From Sulfitobacter noctilucicola (GTDB taxonomy: Bacteria; Pseudomonadota; Alphaproteobacteria; Rhodobacterales; Rhodobacteraceae), in contig NZ_JASD01000008.1 in assembly GCF_000622385.1 (NCBI RefSeq), positions 1,674,001 to 1,738,000 on the forward strand: a stretch of 64,000 bases of DNA, given 5' to 3'. The notes below the pieces were generated by a model. It did not search any database and was not told where the DNA came from. It was given only the letters and a program-made list of their open reading frames with translations. Position 1 is the first letter of the stretch. Each line of letters starts with the position of its first letter. The translations under genes and the position numbers were made by a program. Shown here in pieces: positions 9,343 through 18,648 of the stretch.

Positions 9343-9651
9343 ATGATGTGCAATGCATGTGGTTTCCCGACACGGCCCGGACACTGGACCGATGCCGGTG
9401 CCGATACGGCCGGCGATCGCTTGCGCTTGCAAATGCGCCGCGCCAAAATTCTGAACAAGATATTAAAAGGCTACGGTTTTTCCGCCCGCCCGCCCGGACA
9501 TGGCCCCGGCTTTGCGCTGTCGTCATTCAGCGGGCGCACGACCCTGCTGCCTGATCTTGAGGCGGTATGGATCGAAGCGGAAAGGCAGCTTGGGCACCCG
9601 GTTGATCCGCTTGATCCGCGATTTACCGGAGTGGCGAAAGAGACCACATGA
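9343..9651 (+). CDS. small CxxC protein of unknown function
   Basis: This 102-residue protein was not recognised. It opens with MMCNACGF, a CxxC that could bind metal or form a disulfide, and continues with a basic helix-like stretch and Gly/Pro-rich segments. The start is the ATG at 9343 (or 9346) after GATGAGG. Its stop overlaps the ATG of the CobW-type gene, so the two are translationally coupled. The pairing suggests a metal-handling partner or client of that GTPase, but this is inference from position only. Confidence 0.68.
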   Translation: MMCNACGFPTRPGHWTDAGADTAGDRLRLQMRRAKILNKILKGYGFSARPPGHGPGFALSSFSGRTTLLPDLEAVWIEAERQLGHPVDPLDPRFTGVAKETT

Positions 9652-10604
9652 GCGCGGCACCCAATGACGGACGGCTGCGCTTGACCATCCTCGGCGGGTA
9701 TCTTGGCTCTGGGAAAACGACGTGGTTGCGGCATAAGCTTTTCGAGGGGGCGTTTGGCAGCGCACAGATCCTTGTAAACGAAGCGGCCGAGACGCCTGTT
9801 GACGATACCCTTTTGTCCGCGCAGGCTGCGGGGCTCACTATGTTGTCGGGGGGCTGCGCTTGCTGTACCGGCAAGGCCGACTTGGTCGCCGCACTGCGCG
9901 CGTTGTGCGATTTGCGCAGTCGGCAACCCGCCGACCAGCGCAGTTCAGAGCAAATCGTTCTTGAAACCAGCGGCCTGGCCGACCCGGCGGCAATTGCCAC
10001 TGCAATCCGCGAAGACGGTATTCTTGCGCATCACATCCGGGTGGTCGAGTTGATCGTGCTGGTAGATGTGCTGCATGCGACGGAACAACTCGGCGCGGAA
10101 GAATTGAGCCGAATTCAGATCGAAGCCGCCGACCGCATTATTCTGACCAAGGCAGATGCGGTGCCTGATACACTGCTGGCTAAGGTGGTAGCCACTGTCG
10201 CGCGCCTTAACCCTGCGGCGGTGATTGAGGCGGCAGTGAAAGGGCAGAAATTCGTGTTGGACAATCTGCCTGCGGCTGATCCGATGGCATTACCGCAGAT
10301 GTCGGGCAATAGCGCGCCGGTAACGCCGACACGGATCGACATTTCGCCAGAGGTGGATTGGGCCACATTCTCTGTCTGGCTTTCGGCTTTACTTCATGCG
10401 CGGGGGCATGACCTAGTTAGGGTGAAGGGGGTTTTCGAAACTCCGGCTGGTCCATTGCTGTTGCAAGCGGTGCGCAAGTCAGTCCAGCCCCCTGAATTGC
10501 TGCCGCCCGAAGCCGTGCAGCGCCAGAACCAGATTGTGTTCATTGGACGCGGGTATGATCCCGCGGATCTTACAAGCTCCATTGCCAATCTTACACATGA
10601 GTAA
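9648..10604 (+). CDS. CobW/P47K-family GTPase metallochaperone
   Basis: This is a 318-residue G3E GTPase of the CobW/COG0523 group. The P-loop GGYLGSGKT is near residues 15-23, the metal-binding CxCC (GGCACCTGK) near 66-74, ETSGLADP near 105 and the nucleotide-base motif ILTKAD near 162. A CobW C-terminal domain follows from about 225. Such proteins hand Zn, Co or similar metals to client enzymes. Here the likely client is the CE4 hydrolase two genes upstream or the cupin downstream; this is inference. The ATG overlaps the previous stop. No zinc-uptake regulator (Zur) or transport genes are nearby, which argues against a general zinc-starvation role. Confidence 0.88.
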   Translation: MSAAPNDGRLRLTILGGYLGSGKTTWLRHKLFEGAFGSAQILVNEAAETPVDDTLLSAQAAGLTMLSGGCACCTGKADLVAALRALCDLRSRQPADQRSSEQIVLETSGLADPAAIATAIREDGILAHHIRVVELIVLVDVLHATEQLGAEELSRIQIEAADRIILTKADAVPDTLLAKVVATVARLNPAAVIEAAVKGQKFVLDNLPAADPMALPQMSGNSAPVTPTRIDISPEVDWATFSVWLSALLHARGHDLVRVKGVFETPAGPLLLQAVRKSVQPPELLPPEAVQRQNQIVFIGRGYDPADLTSSIANLTHE

Positions 10605-10688
10605 CCACAGCCGCTTGAATTGGAGCAAGTCGACATCGGGGCAGCATTGGACGTCATCAGGAACAACACACGAAAGGGGAGAAATTTT

Positions 10689-11006
10689 ATGTGCGATGGA
10701 TCAACAAAGGGTACGGCGACGCCCACGGTTCTTATTGATAACGCACGAACACGTGTGACTGAATGGCGTTTTGCGGCGCGCGGCGACAACACGGGCTGGC
10801 ACCGCCACGGCTATGACTATGTCGTGGTGCCTATTCAGGACGGGATACTTGAGATCACAGGCAAGGACGGCGCAGTCACGAAAGCGGAGTTGAAAACCGG
10901 CGTGCCTTACTACCGTGATCTGGGGGTGGAGCATGATGTTGTAAACGGCAACGACTTTGAGTTTGCCTTTATCGAACTAGAGTTTTTGGAGAATGCAGAC
11001 GGGTAG
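10689..11006 (+). CDS. small cupin-domain protein
   Basis: This 105-residue single-domain cupin has the first cupin motif at WHRHGYDYVVVP (about residues 36-47) with metal-binding His residues. Its second motif (LGVEHDVVNGND) is near residue 80. The ATG at 10689 follows AAGGGGAG; an upstream TTG at 10620 in the same frame has no ribosome site. It ends the run of genes that begins at 253. Its role is unknown: it may be an isomerase or hydrolase helper, or a sensor of the pathway compound. Confidence 0.8.
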   Translation: MCDGSTKGTATPTVLIDNARTRVTEWRFAARGDNTGWHRHGYDYVVVPIQDGILEITGKDGAVTKAELKTGVPYYRDLGVEHDVVNGNDFEFAFIELEFLENADG

Positions 11007-11141
11007 GGTAGGGGAAACCAAATTATCCACCTGCCAAAGGTTTATGCGTTTTTCACCAAGTTTTTGATTTGCAAACGCGTGATATTGGAAAAAAGGCCGC
11101 GCCTTCGCTCCGACTGAAGAACGGCTTTGACTGGGGGTAAG

Positions 11142-12104
11142 ATGTATTTTTCGACCGCTAAATGCGCCGAGACAGACAAAAACCGAACTTGGGTGCGCAC
11201 CCTTTCGGAAACCTATTTTCCGTTGTCTGCCGAATTCAACAATGATTCCGAATTTGAAGGCAGGCTTAGCTCTTGGTCGCTCGGTAATCTCGGCCTGTCA
11301 GAGATGACATGCGATGGTGTGTTGTATCATCGCAAGCGGTCCCACTTTGCCAACGAAAAAGACAGCAGTTTGCTGATTACCATTCCACACAAAGGTGACG
11401 TGCATTTCCGGCAATCCTCACGGGATACCAAATGTGGGCCGGGCGGTTTTCTCGTTGAACGCGGCGACATGCCCTATGAGTTCTGGCACGGCAAACGAAA
11501 CAAGCTTTGGGTGCTCAAGGTGCCAACCGCAAGCGTGCGTTCGCGCCTTGGAGCGACAGATCGTTTGGGCGCGTTGACCTTTGATGCGACGCAAGGTGTT
11601 GGGTCGTTCTTTGTCGGGGCGGTACGCAATACAATCCAATGTGTCGACAAGATTAACGATGTGGCGCGGGATGTCGCAGGGCAGCAATTGCTTGATCTGT
11701 TGTGTCTGGCGATGCGTAGTGATGACCGCATTCTGGACAGTTCATCCTCCACGATCCGCGCCGCACATTTGCAGCGGGCCGAGCAGTTCATCCGCGACAA
11801 CCTCGCAAACCCGAACCTGAATTCGCAGTTGGTTGCTGAATCTTGCGGGATTTCACTGCGCTATCTGCAACGTCTGTTCTCAGAAGCGGATCACTCCATC
11901 GTGGGCTATATCCGCGACAAGCGGCTGACGCGATGTGATGAGGCGCTAAAGTTGGTGAACGACACTTCGACCGTGGCCAACATCGCCTACAAGTGGGGTT
12001 TTTATGATCAGGCGCAATTTTGTAAATACTACCGGAGCCGTTTCGGCTGTACGCCAACGGAAACCCGCAAGAAAAGCCGCTTAGACGCGGGCACAGGGGG
12101 TTAA
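11142..12104 (+). CDS. AraC-family transcriptional regulator
   Basis: This 320-residue regulator has an N-terminal AraC-binding-like ligand domain and a C-terminal double helix-turn-helix (about residues 215-310, including SCGISLRYLQRLF and AYKWGFYDQAQFCKYYR). The ATG at 11142 follows GGGGGTAA, and an in-frame TTG at 11127 is weaker. It sits between the amidase/CE4 operon and hyuAB, all on the same strand, so it is the obvious candidate activator of one or both. No operator could be identified. Confidence 0.88.
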   Translation: MYFSTAKCAETDKNRTWVRTLSETYFPLSAEFNNDSEFEGRLSSWSLGNLGLSEMTCDGVLYHRKRSHFANEKDSSLLITIPHKGDVHFRQSSRDTKCGPGGFLVERGDMPYEFWHGKRNKLWVLKVPTASVRSRLGATDRLGALTFDATQGVGSFFVGAVRNTIQCVDKINDVARDVAGQQLLDLLCLAMRSDDRILDSSSSTIRAAHLQRAEQFIRDNLANPNLNSQLVAESCGISLRYLQRLFSEADHSIVGYIRDKRLTRCDEALKLVNDTSTVANIAYKWGFYDQAQFCKYYRSRFGCTPTETRKKSRLDAGTGG

Positions 12105-12216
12105 CCCCAGACCAACAAAAGAAACTTTTGAGACGCCAATATATCCCCTTTCGGGGGCGTGGCTTTGCTTTGCCTGAAACTCGGGCGCTGACAGATAACA
12201 AGACGGGAACACCAAA

Positions 12217-14244
12217 ATGACAAAGACAAGGGTAGCAGTCGACGTGGGTGGCACATTCACTGACGTATGCATCATGGACGAAGACACGGGGCAAATCCGC
12301 ATCGAGAAGACCCCATCGACACCTGATGATCCGATGCGAGCGATCATGACGGGTGTATCCGACGCCAAGGTTGATTTGTCCGATGTCACGATGTTCTCGC
12401 ACGGAACCACGGTCGCAACCAACGCGCTGATCACGCGCAAACTGCCGCGCACCGCGATGGTGTGCACAGAAGGGTTCCGCGATGTTGTCGAAATCCGAAG
12501 ATCAAACAAGGAAGACCTGTGGGACACCTACAAAGACGTGGCCAAACCCTACGTCCCGCGCCGTGATCGTTTGACGGTCAAGGAACGGGTAGATGCTGCG
12601 GGCAAAGTGATTGCGGAGCTGGATGAAGACGAAGCGCGCAAGGTTGCGGCAATTCTTAAAAAGCGGGACGTGAAAGCGATTGCCGTCTGTTTCATCAATT
12701 CGTACGTGAACGGCGCACATGAACGGCGGATGAAAGAAATCCTGCTTGAAGTGATGCCGGATGTGTCGATCTCGATATCCTCACAGATCATGCCGGAAAT
12801 CTTTGAACACGAACGGTTTTCCACAACGATGGTGAATGCCGCGGTATCGCCCGTGGTGGTCGATTATGTATCGCGGCTCAGCGATAAACTGTCCGATGGC
12901 GGGTACGAGCGCGATTTGTTGTTGCTCCATACGGGCGGCGGCGTGATGACCCCTGCAAGTGTCAAAGATTTCGCCGCACGCTTGGCGGGATCAGGCATCG
13001 CGGCGGGTGCCATCGCCAGCCGGTTTATCGGAAACCTATGTGGTTACGAGAACTCCATCGGCTTTGACATGGGCGGCACCAGTACGGATGTGTCACTGGC
13101 ATATCAGGGTGAATCCACAGTCACCAAAGATTGGTACATCGAGTACGGCTATCCTATCCGCTTTCCTAGTATCGAGGTTCTGACCATTGGCGCGGGTGGT
13201 GGATCACTCGCATGGAAAGACGAAGGGGGATCACTGCGCAATGGTCCGCAATCGGCGGGCGCAACACCGGGACCTGCTTGTTATTCGAATGGCAATGAAG
13301 TCGCGACCAACAGTGATGCGAATGTCGTGTTGGGGCGTCTGGGCACAAGCCTGGCGGGCGGGGACATCACGCTTGATCCAAAGCTCGCTGAACAAGCTGT
13401 GCGCGATACAGTAGCCGAACCCTTTGGTATGGAACTGCATGAAGCGGCCGAAGCGATCATTGATGTGGCCAATGCGAACATGGCCAACGCCGTGCGTTTG
13501 TTGTCGATCACGCGTGGCTATGATCCGCGTGACTTTGCGCTGGTCGCATTTGGCGGGGCGGGTGCCTTGCACGGTGCGGCGGTCGCCAAAGAGTTGTCGA
13601 TCCCTGTCGTCATCGTACCCCCAAATCCCGGTGTCACCTCAGCGATGGGGTGTCTGCTCGTGGATATTCAGCATGACTTTTCCGACAGTTTCATGGCGGA
13701 CGCAGCGATAACCAAACCCGAAGAACTGGAAGCGGCATTTCAGAGGATCGAAGCCGAAGCTGTTGCCCGCCTGCGCCATGAAGGCGTAGCGGCAGAAGAT
13801 ACCGTACTTCAGCGTACGGTTGAGATGATGTATCAGGGCCAGTGGCGGTCGCTTGCGGTTTCCGCCCCCGCGAAAGTGACCAGCACCAGTGATCTGATCC
13901 AAGGGTTCCATAACGAGCACGAGCGCGAATTCAACTTTCGCCGTGAAGATGCACCAGTGAGCATCTTCCGCGTGGGGGTCAAGGCAACTGGCGTGGTGCC
14001 CAAAGCTGCGCTGCCGTCTTACGAGGTCGTTAAGAACACGCCAAAACCTATTGGTCAGCGTGACGTTTGGTTCAATGCAAAGCGTTGCACCACGGACGTT
14101 TACCAACGCGAAAGCTTCACCGCGGGTGCCGAGTTTGATGGCCCTGCGATTGTCGAACAGGTCGATTCAACCGTTGTCGTGCCGCCAAACACGACGGCAA
14201 CAGTCGATCAATATATGAACATTCTTATCAAGGTGGAGGGTTGA
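12217..14244 (+). CDS. hyuA: hydantoinase/oxoprolinase subunit A
   Basis: This 675-residue HyuA-type subunit belongs to the ATP-dependent N-methylhydantoinase / 5-oxoprolinase / acetone carboxylase family. The N-terminal phosphate-binding segment VDVGGTFTDV is near residues 8-17. A second actin-like glycine-rich segment, GFDMGGTSTDVSL, is near residue 283. The family couples ATP hydrolysis to opening a cyclic amide or to a carboxylation. The ATG at 12217 is 112 bases after the AraC gene, and HyuB follows after 3 bases. With the amidase and CE4 hydrolase upstream, a cyclic amide, lactam or hydantoin-like substrate is probable, but the exact one is not readable. Confidence 0.9.
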   Translation: MTKTRVAVDVGGTFTDVCIMDEDTGQIRIEKTPSTPDDPMRAIMTGVSDAKVDLSDVTMFSHGTTVATNALITRKLPRTAMVCTEGFRDVVEIRRSNKEDLWDTYKDVAKPYVPRRDRLTVKERVDAAGKVIAELDEDEARKVAAILKKRDVKAIAVCFINSYVNGAHERRMKEILLEVMPDVSISISSQIMPEIFEHERFSTTMVNAAVSPVVVDYVSRLSDKLSDGGYERDLLLLHTGGGVMTPASVKDFAARLAGSGIAAGAIASRFIGNLCGYENSIGFDMGGTSTDVSLAYQGESTVTKDWYIEYGYPIRFPSIEVLTIGAGGGSLAWKDEGGSLRNGPQSAGATPGPACYSNGNEVATNSDANVVLGRLGTSLAGGDITLDPKLAEQAVRDTVAEPFGMELHEAAEAIIDVANANMANAVRLLSITRGYDPRDFALVAFGGAGALHGAAVAKELSIPVVIVPPNPGVTSAMGCLLVDIQHDFSDSFMADAAITKPEELEAAFQRIEAEAVARLRHEGVAAEDTVLQRTVEMMYQGQWRSLAVSAPAKVTSTSDLIQGFHNEHEREFNFRREDAPVSIFRVGVKATGVVPKAALPSYEVVKNTPKPIGQRDVWFNAKRCTTDVYQRESFTAGAEFDGPAIVEQVDSTVVVPPNTTATVDQYMNILIKVEG

Positions 14245-14247
14245 GCC

Positions 14248-16209
14248 ATGAACAGTACAACAAAACAGGAACTGGATCCGGTCACGTTTGAGGTCCTCAA
14301 GAACTCCTTCATTACATCGGTCGACCAGATGGCTGAGCAGATGCTGCGAACATGTTATTCGTTCGTGATCTACAACCGCGATTTCTCCAACGGATTGCAT
14401 GACGCGGACGGTAATTGCGTGGCACAGGGCAATGCCGATATCGCGGTACATGTCGGCACGCTTCACTATACCTGCAAGGACGTGATCCGCGCCTTTGAGG
14501 GGGACATGTACCCCGGTGATGTTTACGCGATCAATGACCCCTACGCGGGGGGCACGCATTTTAGCGACGTGCGTTTGATCCGTCCTATCTTTGACGAAGA
14601 GGTCCTGATCGGGTTCTCGCAATCCAACGGGCACTGGTCCGACCTGGGTGGTTCCGTTCCCGGGTCGTTCAATGTGACGGCGAAAGAGATGTTTGGCGAG
14701 GCGGTGCGCATTACGCCGATCCGCCTGTTTCACAAGGGTAAGTTCTGTTCCGACGTCGCAAACATGATCGCGGCTAACACGCGGGACCCTGCGTCCATCA
14801 TCGGCGATATTCACTCACAGGCGCAGGCAACCCAAGTGGCCGAACGTGAATTGCAGCGCCTTGTTGGCAAGTACGGTCGCGATCAAGTGACCCAAGGCAT
14901 GAATGAGGTGCAGGACTATGTCGAGCGTTCCGTACGTCAGCGTATTCTGGATCTGCCCGACGGCACATGGGAGGCGGTGGATTACATCGACCGTGATCCG
15001 GGCGCTGGCGAAGGAATGATCCCGATCCACATTAAGATGACCATCAAAGGTGACCAGATCACCTATGATTTTGAGGGCAGCCATCCGACAATTGCCTCAA
15101 TCTACAATTCCGGCCATGGCGCGACATTCTCGGCTGTTGTTGCAGGCATGAAAACGTTTTTTCCCGACCTTCCAATGAACAGCGGCTTCTACCGCATGGT
15201 CGAAATCAAAAGTCCCAAAAACAGCGTTGTCAGTGCTGAATGGCCTATCGCCGTCACAGGTTTTCTGATGCCGTTTGAAAAAATTATGAATGCCATATTC
15301 GAGATGTGGTCCAAGATCATGCCGGAACGCGCAATTGCATGCGCTTTCAACCTTGAATACCTGCTGGCAGGCGGCAACGACCTGCGCAAACCGGAAAAGC
15401 CGATCTATATGTTTTACGAATGGCTGCCGGGCGGCTGGGGCGGGCGCAACGGCAAGGACGGCAGCGATGTGACAACCGCTTGTTTTGGTACTGGCTTGAT
15501 GTCGCAGCCTTCGGAGGGGAATGAACGGGTAAACCCCACGCGGGCGGATGAATTCCAAATCCTGCAAGACAGTCCCGGACCGGGCAGGTGGCGCGGTGGG
15601 GCAGGGGTAATCAAAGCATCAACTCTGCTTGAGGCCGACAACACCGTGATGTCCTACATTTGTGACCGCGAGCGCGCAGTTGTCTGGGGTGTTGAGGGGG
15701 GATTGCCCTCCATGCCACATGGATTGAGTGTTGTGCATGCGGATACTGGCGAGGAGAAATGGCTTGGCTCCGTGTTCTCCAACTATCCAATCAAGAGCGG
15801 TGACAAGTTCACGCGTCCGACTGCCGGCGGTGGTGGTTATGGTGATCCGATGGACCGCGACCCCGAGCATGTTCTATCCGATGTCATTGATGAATATGTG
15901 TCGGTGGAGCGGGCTGAAACCGATTATGGCGTGGTCATCGATGTCATCGACCGCGAGATGCTGGAGTTCGAAATTGATCAAGCAGCAACCGACAAAGCCC
16001 GCGCTCACATCCGCGCCAACCGCGTCGCATGGGCCCGCACGGACCCCGCCGAAGTGTCGCAAATGTATGTCGACGGGAAGATCAATGAGATGGACGCGGT
16101 GCGCAGATATGCAGTGATCCTTGATTGGGGCACCGGAGAGCTGATGCCAAATTCGACACAGCAGTTCCGCGAAAGCTTTGAAGGGCGTTCAATTGCACAC
16201 TGGAGTTAG
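14248..16209 (+). CDS. hyuB: hydantoinase/oxoprolinase subunit B
   Basis: This 653-residue HyuB-type partner of the preceding gene starts at an ATG after GGTGGAGG. Typical HyuB blocks are visible: DPVTFEVLKNSF at the N-terminus, NDPYAGGTHFSD near residue 92 and TAGGGGYGDP near 528. It is about 60-80 residues longer than many HyuB proteins because of a tail after the GGGYG block. A and B together form the ATP-dependent enzyme. A terminator-like hairpin for the opposing gene lies about 265 bases downstream. Confidence 0.9.
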   Translation: MNSTTKQELDPVTFEVLKNSFITSVDQMAEQMLRTCYSFVIYNRDFSNGLHDADGNCVAQGNADIAVHVGTLHYTCKDVIRAFEGDMYPGDVYAINDPYAGGTHFSDVRLIRPIFDEEVLIGFSQSNGHWSDLGGSVPGSFNVTAKEMFGEAVRITPIRLFHKGKFCSDVANMIAANTRDPASIIGDIHSQAQATQVAERELQRLVGKYGRDQVTQGMNEVQDYVERSVRQRILDLPDGTWEAVDYIDRDPGAGEGMIPIHIKMTIKGDQITYDFEGSHPTIASIYNSGHGATFSAVVAGMKTFFPDLPMNSGFYRMVEIKSPKNSVVSAEWPIAVTGFLMPFEKIMNAIFEMWSKIMPERAIACAFNLEYLLAGGNDLRKPEKPIYMFYEWLPGGWGGRNGKDGSDVTTACFGTGLMSQPSEGNERVNPTRADEFQILQDSPGPGRWRGGAGVIKASTLLEADNTVMSYICDRERAVVWGVEGGLPSMPHGLSVVHADTGEEKWLGSVFSNYPIKSGDKFTRPTAGGGGYGDPMDRDPEHVLSDVIDEYVSVERAETDYGVVIDVIDREMLEFEIDQAATDKARAHIRANRVAWARTDPAEVSQMYVDGKINEMDAVRRYAVILDWGTGELMPNSTQQFRESFEGRSIAHWS

Positions 16210-16527
16210 GGGCATCACCCATCGCCTTCCCTTCATTTCATGGGCAACTCGAACATGTCCGCGAACGCCAGAGAGGGCAGTAGGTGCTTAAGGTAAGGCG
16301 GAGTCGAGCGATGTAGGTGAGGGTATCTGATGGCGGCGCGAGAGACTCAGAAGTTTCCCCGCGCAGCTTTCGAAAAGATACGTTTGTCCCTCGTCAGGTC
16401 AAAAACAGCGCGTGGCAGTCGTTAGTTCTCTTTTACAAACAATCGCGTTCGATTGTCGGTCCCAAACTTAAAACGGCCCCGGTGTTTATCTCACCGGAGC
16501 CGCATCAGTTTCCTACTTTCAAGACTG
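16210..16527. other. convergent intergenic region
   Basis: This stretch of about 318 bases lies between hyuB (+) and the BCCT carrier (-). I see no convincing gene in it. The only clear structure is the hairpin at 16474-16502. Confidence 0.7.
16474..16502 (-). terminator. rho-independent terminator of the BCCT gene
   Basis: An 11-bp stem with one mismatch (CGGCCCCGGTG / CACCGGAGCCG) and a 7-base loop is followed, on the minus strand, by TTTTAAGTTT. It lies just past the stop of the BCCT carrier and may also stop readthrough from hyuB. Confidence 0.75.
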
Positions 16528-18174
16528 TTACTTCAGCTCAGCCCGCTCGCTTTGCAGGCCCTTGAAGATGCAATAGCACATCAACAAAAGAACCACGGTA
16601 AAGAGCAGTCCAGTCGATATCACCATGGATTGCAACGCGGCCAACCCGCCACCGATCAGCAGGGCGATAGCTACGGCACCCTCAAAAATGCACCAGAAAA
16701 CGCGTTGTGGCACCGGTGCATCGACCTTGCCGCCAGCCGTGATCGTATCGATCACAAGGCTGCCGGAATCCGACGAGGTGACAAAAAACACGATGACCAG
16801 AATGATCCCGATGAAAGAAGTGATCGAGGCCAAGGGCAATTCACCCAACATTTTGAACAGTTGCAGGGGCAGTCCTGCGTCTTGTGCACCGGTAAATCCA
16901 TCTGTGACGACCTGATGGATGGCTGTGCCGCCAAAGATCGACATCCACATCACGCAGACCATGCTGGGGATCAAAAGCACGCAGATCACGAACTCACGCA
17001 CTGTGCGGCCCCGCGAAACACGGGCAATGAACATGCCGACAAAAGGTGACCAGCTGATCCACCACGCCCAATAGAACGCGGTCCAGCCTTGCGAAAAGTT
17101 GACGTCCTCGCGTCCAAACGGGTTGGCCAGTGCGGGCAAATATTGGAAATAGGCCACAAGGCTGTCCCAGAAAAACGCGATGAGGAACGCGGTCGGCCCT
17201 ACAATGAGAGTGAACAGCGCAAGCAAGCCAGCCAGACCCATATTGATTTCGCTCAGGATCTTAACGCCACCGTCAAGCCCGCGCAGTACCGAGATGAGCG
17301 CCACCGCCGTAATCGCGGAAATCAGGACAACTTCAGTGGTCTTGCCGATTGGCACGCCGAACAACTCGTTCAGTCCGGCATTTGCCTGCGTCGCGCCAAA
17401 GCCGAGCGATGTCGCCAGACCAAAGAGCGTGGCAAAAACCGCGATGATGTCGATCACGTGGCCTGGCCACCCCCATACGCGTTCGCCCAGAATGGGATAG
17501 AAAGCCGAGCGAATGGTCAGCGGCAAACCCTTGTTATAGGTGAAGAGCGCCAGTGAAAGCGCGACAGTCGCGTAGATCGCCCAAGGATGCAGGCCCCAGT
17601 GGTAAATGGTCGCCGCCATGCCAAGGCGGATCGCACCGGCCTCGTCCCCAGTTGCTGCACCCAACGGAGCCCAATCCGATCTCAGCCCGTTTTCACCCAA
17701 GGCGGTCTCGCCAAGCGAAGTCGAGAAATGCGTCAGCGGCTCGGACACGCCGTAAAACATAAGTCCAATACCCATACCGGCTGCGAATAACATCGCGAAC
17801 CAGCCGATGTAGCTGTAATCGGGTGCCGCATCCTGCCCACCGAGCCGTACCGACCCGAAAGGTGTCACGATCAGCATGAGTGAGAACAACACCACGATGT
17901 CCGCCGCCCCAATAAGAAACCAGTCGAAGTTCTTGGTGGTGAAGTTGAACATTGCGGAAAATGCCGACGCCGAAGCTTCGGGCAAGGCGAGCGTGAAGAA
18001 CACGAATGCTACGACAGCCAGGCCGGAAATTAGAAAAACCGGGTTATGGATGTCAAAGCCGAACGGCCCGACCGTTCCATCGACGTTGTCCTGCCCAATC
18101 TCGTATTCTGTATCGATAACATCGCTGGTGCCTTCCGGCGCAGGGATGCCCTGATTGGTTGTTTCATCGGCCAT
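16528..18174 (-). CDS. BCCT-family betaine/choline/carnitine transporter
   Basis: This 548-residue secondary carrier has about 12 membrane segments. The motif GMGIGLMFYGVSEPL is the type found in Na+-coupled betaine/choline members. The Trp-rich signature FYWAWWISWSPFVGMF lies near residue 330. It should import a quaternary ammonium or similar compatible solute. Ribosome site GAGGGAGG precedes the ATG. A universal stress protein gene lies 57 bases upstream on the same strand, so the two are probably co-transcribed. The N-terminus has an unusual acidic tail of about 30 residues before the first helix. Confidence 0.92.
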   Translation of the reverse strand: MADETTNQGIPAPEGTSDVIDTEYEIGQDNVDGTVGPFGFDIHNPVFLISGLAVVAFVFFTLALPEASASAFSAMFNFTTKNFDWFLIGAADIVVLFSLMLIVTPFGSVRLGGQDAAPDYSYIGWFAMLFAAGMGIGLMFYGVSEPLTHFSTSLGETALGENGLRSDWAPLGAATGDEAGAIRLGMAATIYHWGLHPWAIYATVALSLALFTYNKGLPLTIRSAFYPILGERVWGWPGHVIDIIAVFATLFGLATSLGFGATQANAGLNELFGVPIGKTTEVVLISAITAVALISVLRGLDGGVKILSEINMGLAGLLALFTLIVGPTAFLIAFFWDSLVAYFQYLPALANPFGREDVNFSQGWTAFYWAWWISWSPFVGMFIARVSRGRTVREFVICVLLIPSMVCVMWMSIFGGTAIHQVVTDGFTGAQDAGLPLQLFKMLGELPLASITSFIGIILVIVFFVTSSDSGSLVIDTITAGGKVDAPVPQRVFWCIFEGAVAIALLIGGGLAALQSMVISTGLLFTVVLLLMCYCIFKGLQSERAELK

Positions 18175-18231
18175 TTTTGGCCTCCCTCATTACTTTTGTT
18201 TCTTGTGATCTTATGTGCATGCTGCTGTTGC

Positions 18232-18648
18232 TCATGTTCGCACCATAAAGACCGAGCATTTCGCATGTTGAGCAATCCTGCCCCCGTTCGAAGGCCAGAC
18301 ATGATCCAATACGTTGGGTAGATGGCTGGCCATCACCACCAGGTCCGCCCCGATGTCACCGGCCGCCCTAAGCAGAGCATCGTCCAGCTCTGCCGTAGGG
18401 TCGTGACTGATGACCGGATGCGAACCTGCCCGGAACCCGTATTTCTCTGCCTGTGCGGCGGCAAAAGCGGCAAGCTTTTCACCATATTCCTTTGGATTAT
18501 GTGCGACCGCGCTGGGCGTGGAGGCTGTCACGCCGACAAAAACCACCTCGGCATCGTATTGGTTGGCCAGATCAGCCGTACATATTAGCGCTTTGGCAAG
18601 CGCGTCTTGATGCGCCAGATCGACCGGCGCCATTATTTTCTTGAACAT
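18232..18648 (-). CDS. universal stress protein (UspA family)
   Basis: This is a 138-residue single UspA domain. The start MFKKIMAPVDLA gives the first strand with the Asp of the nucleotide site. The C-terminal part MASHLPN...GGRIAQHAKCSVFMVR gives the usual ATP-binding loop, with a weakly conserved GxxG. It lies directly upstream of the BCCT carrier. In Halomonas, the USP TeaD is encoded with and tunes an ectoine transporter, so this protein may tune betaine uptake; this is inference. Confidence 0.88.
   Translation of the reverse strand: MFKKIMAPVDLAHQDALAKALICTADLANQYDAEVVFVGVTASTPSAVAHNPKEYGEKLAAFAAAQAEKYGFRAGSHPVISHDPTAELDDALLRAAGDIGADLVVMASHLPNVLDHVWPSNGGRIAQHAKCSVFMVRT

Noticed and set aside
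12140..12165. CCCCTTTCGGGG inverted repeat before hyuA as a terminator
   Set aside because: The stem is only 4-5 bp and no T-run follows; it may be a minor leader structure but is not supportable.
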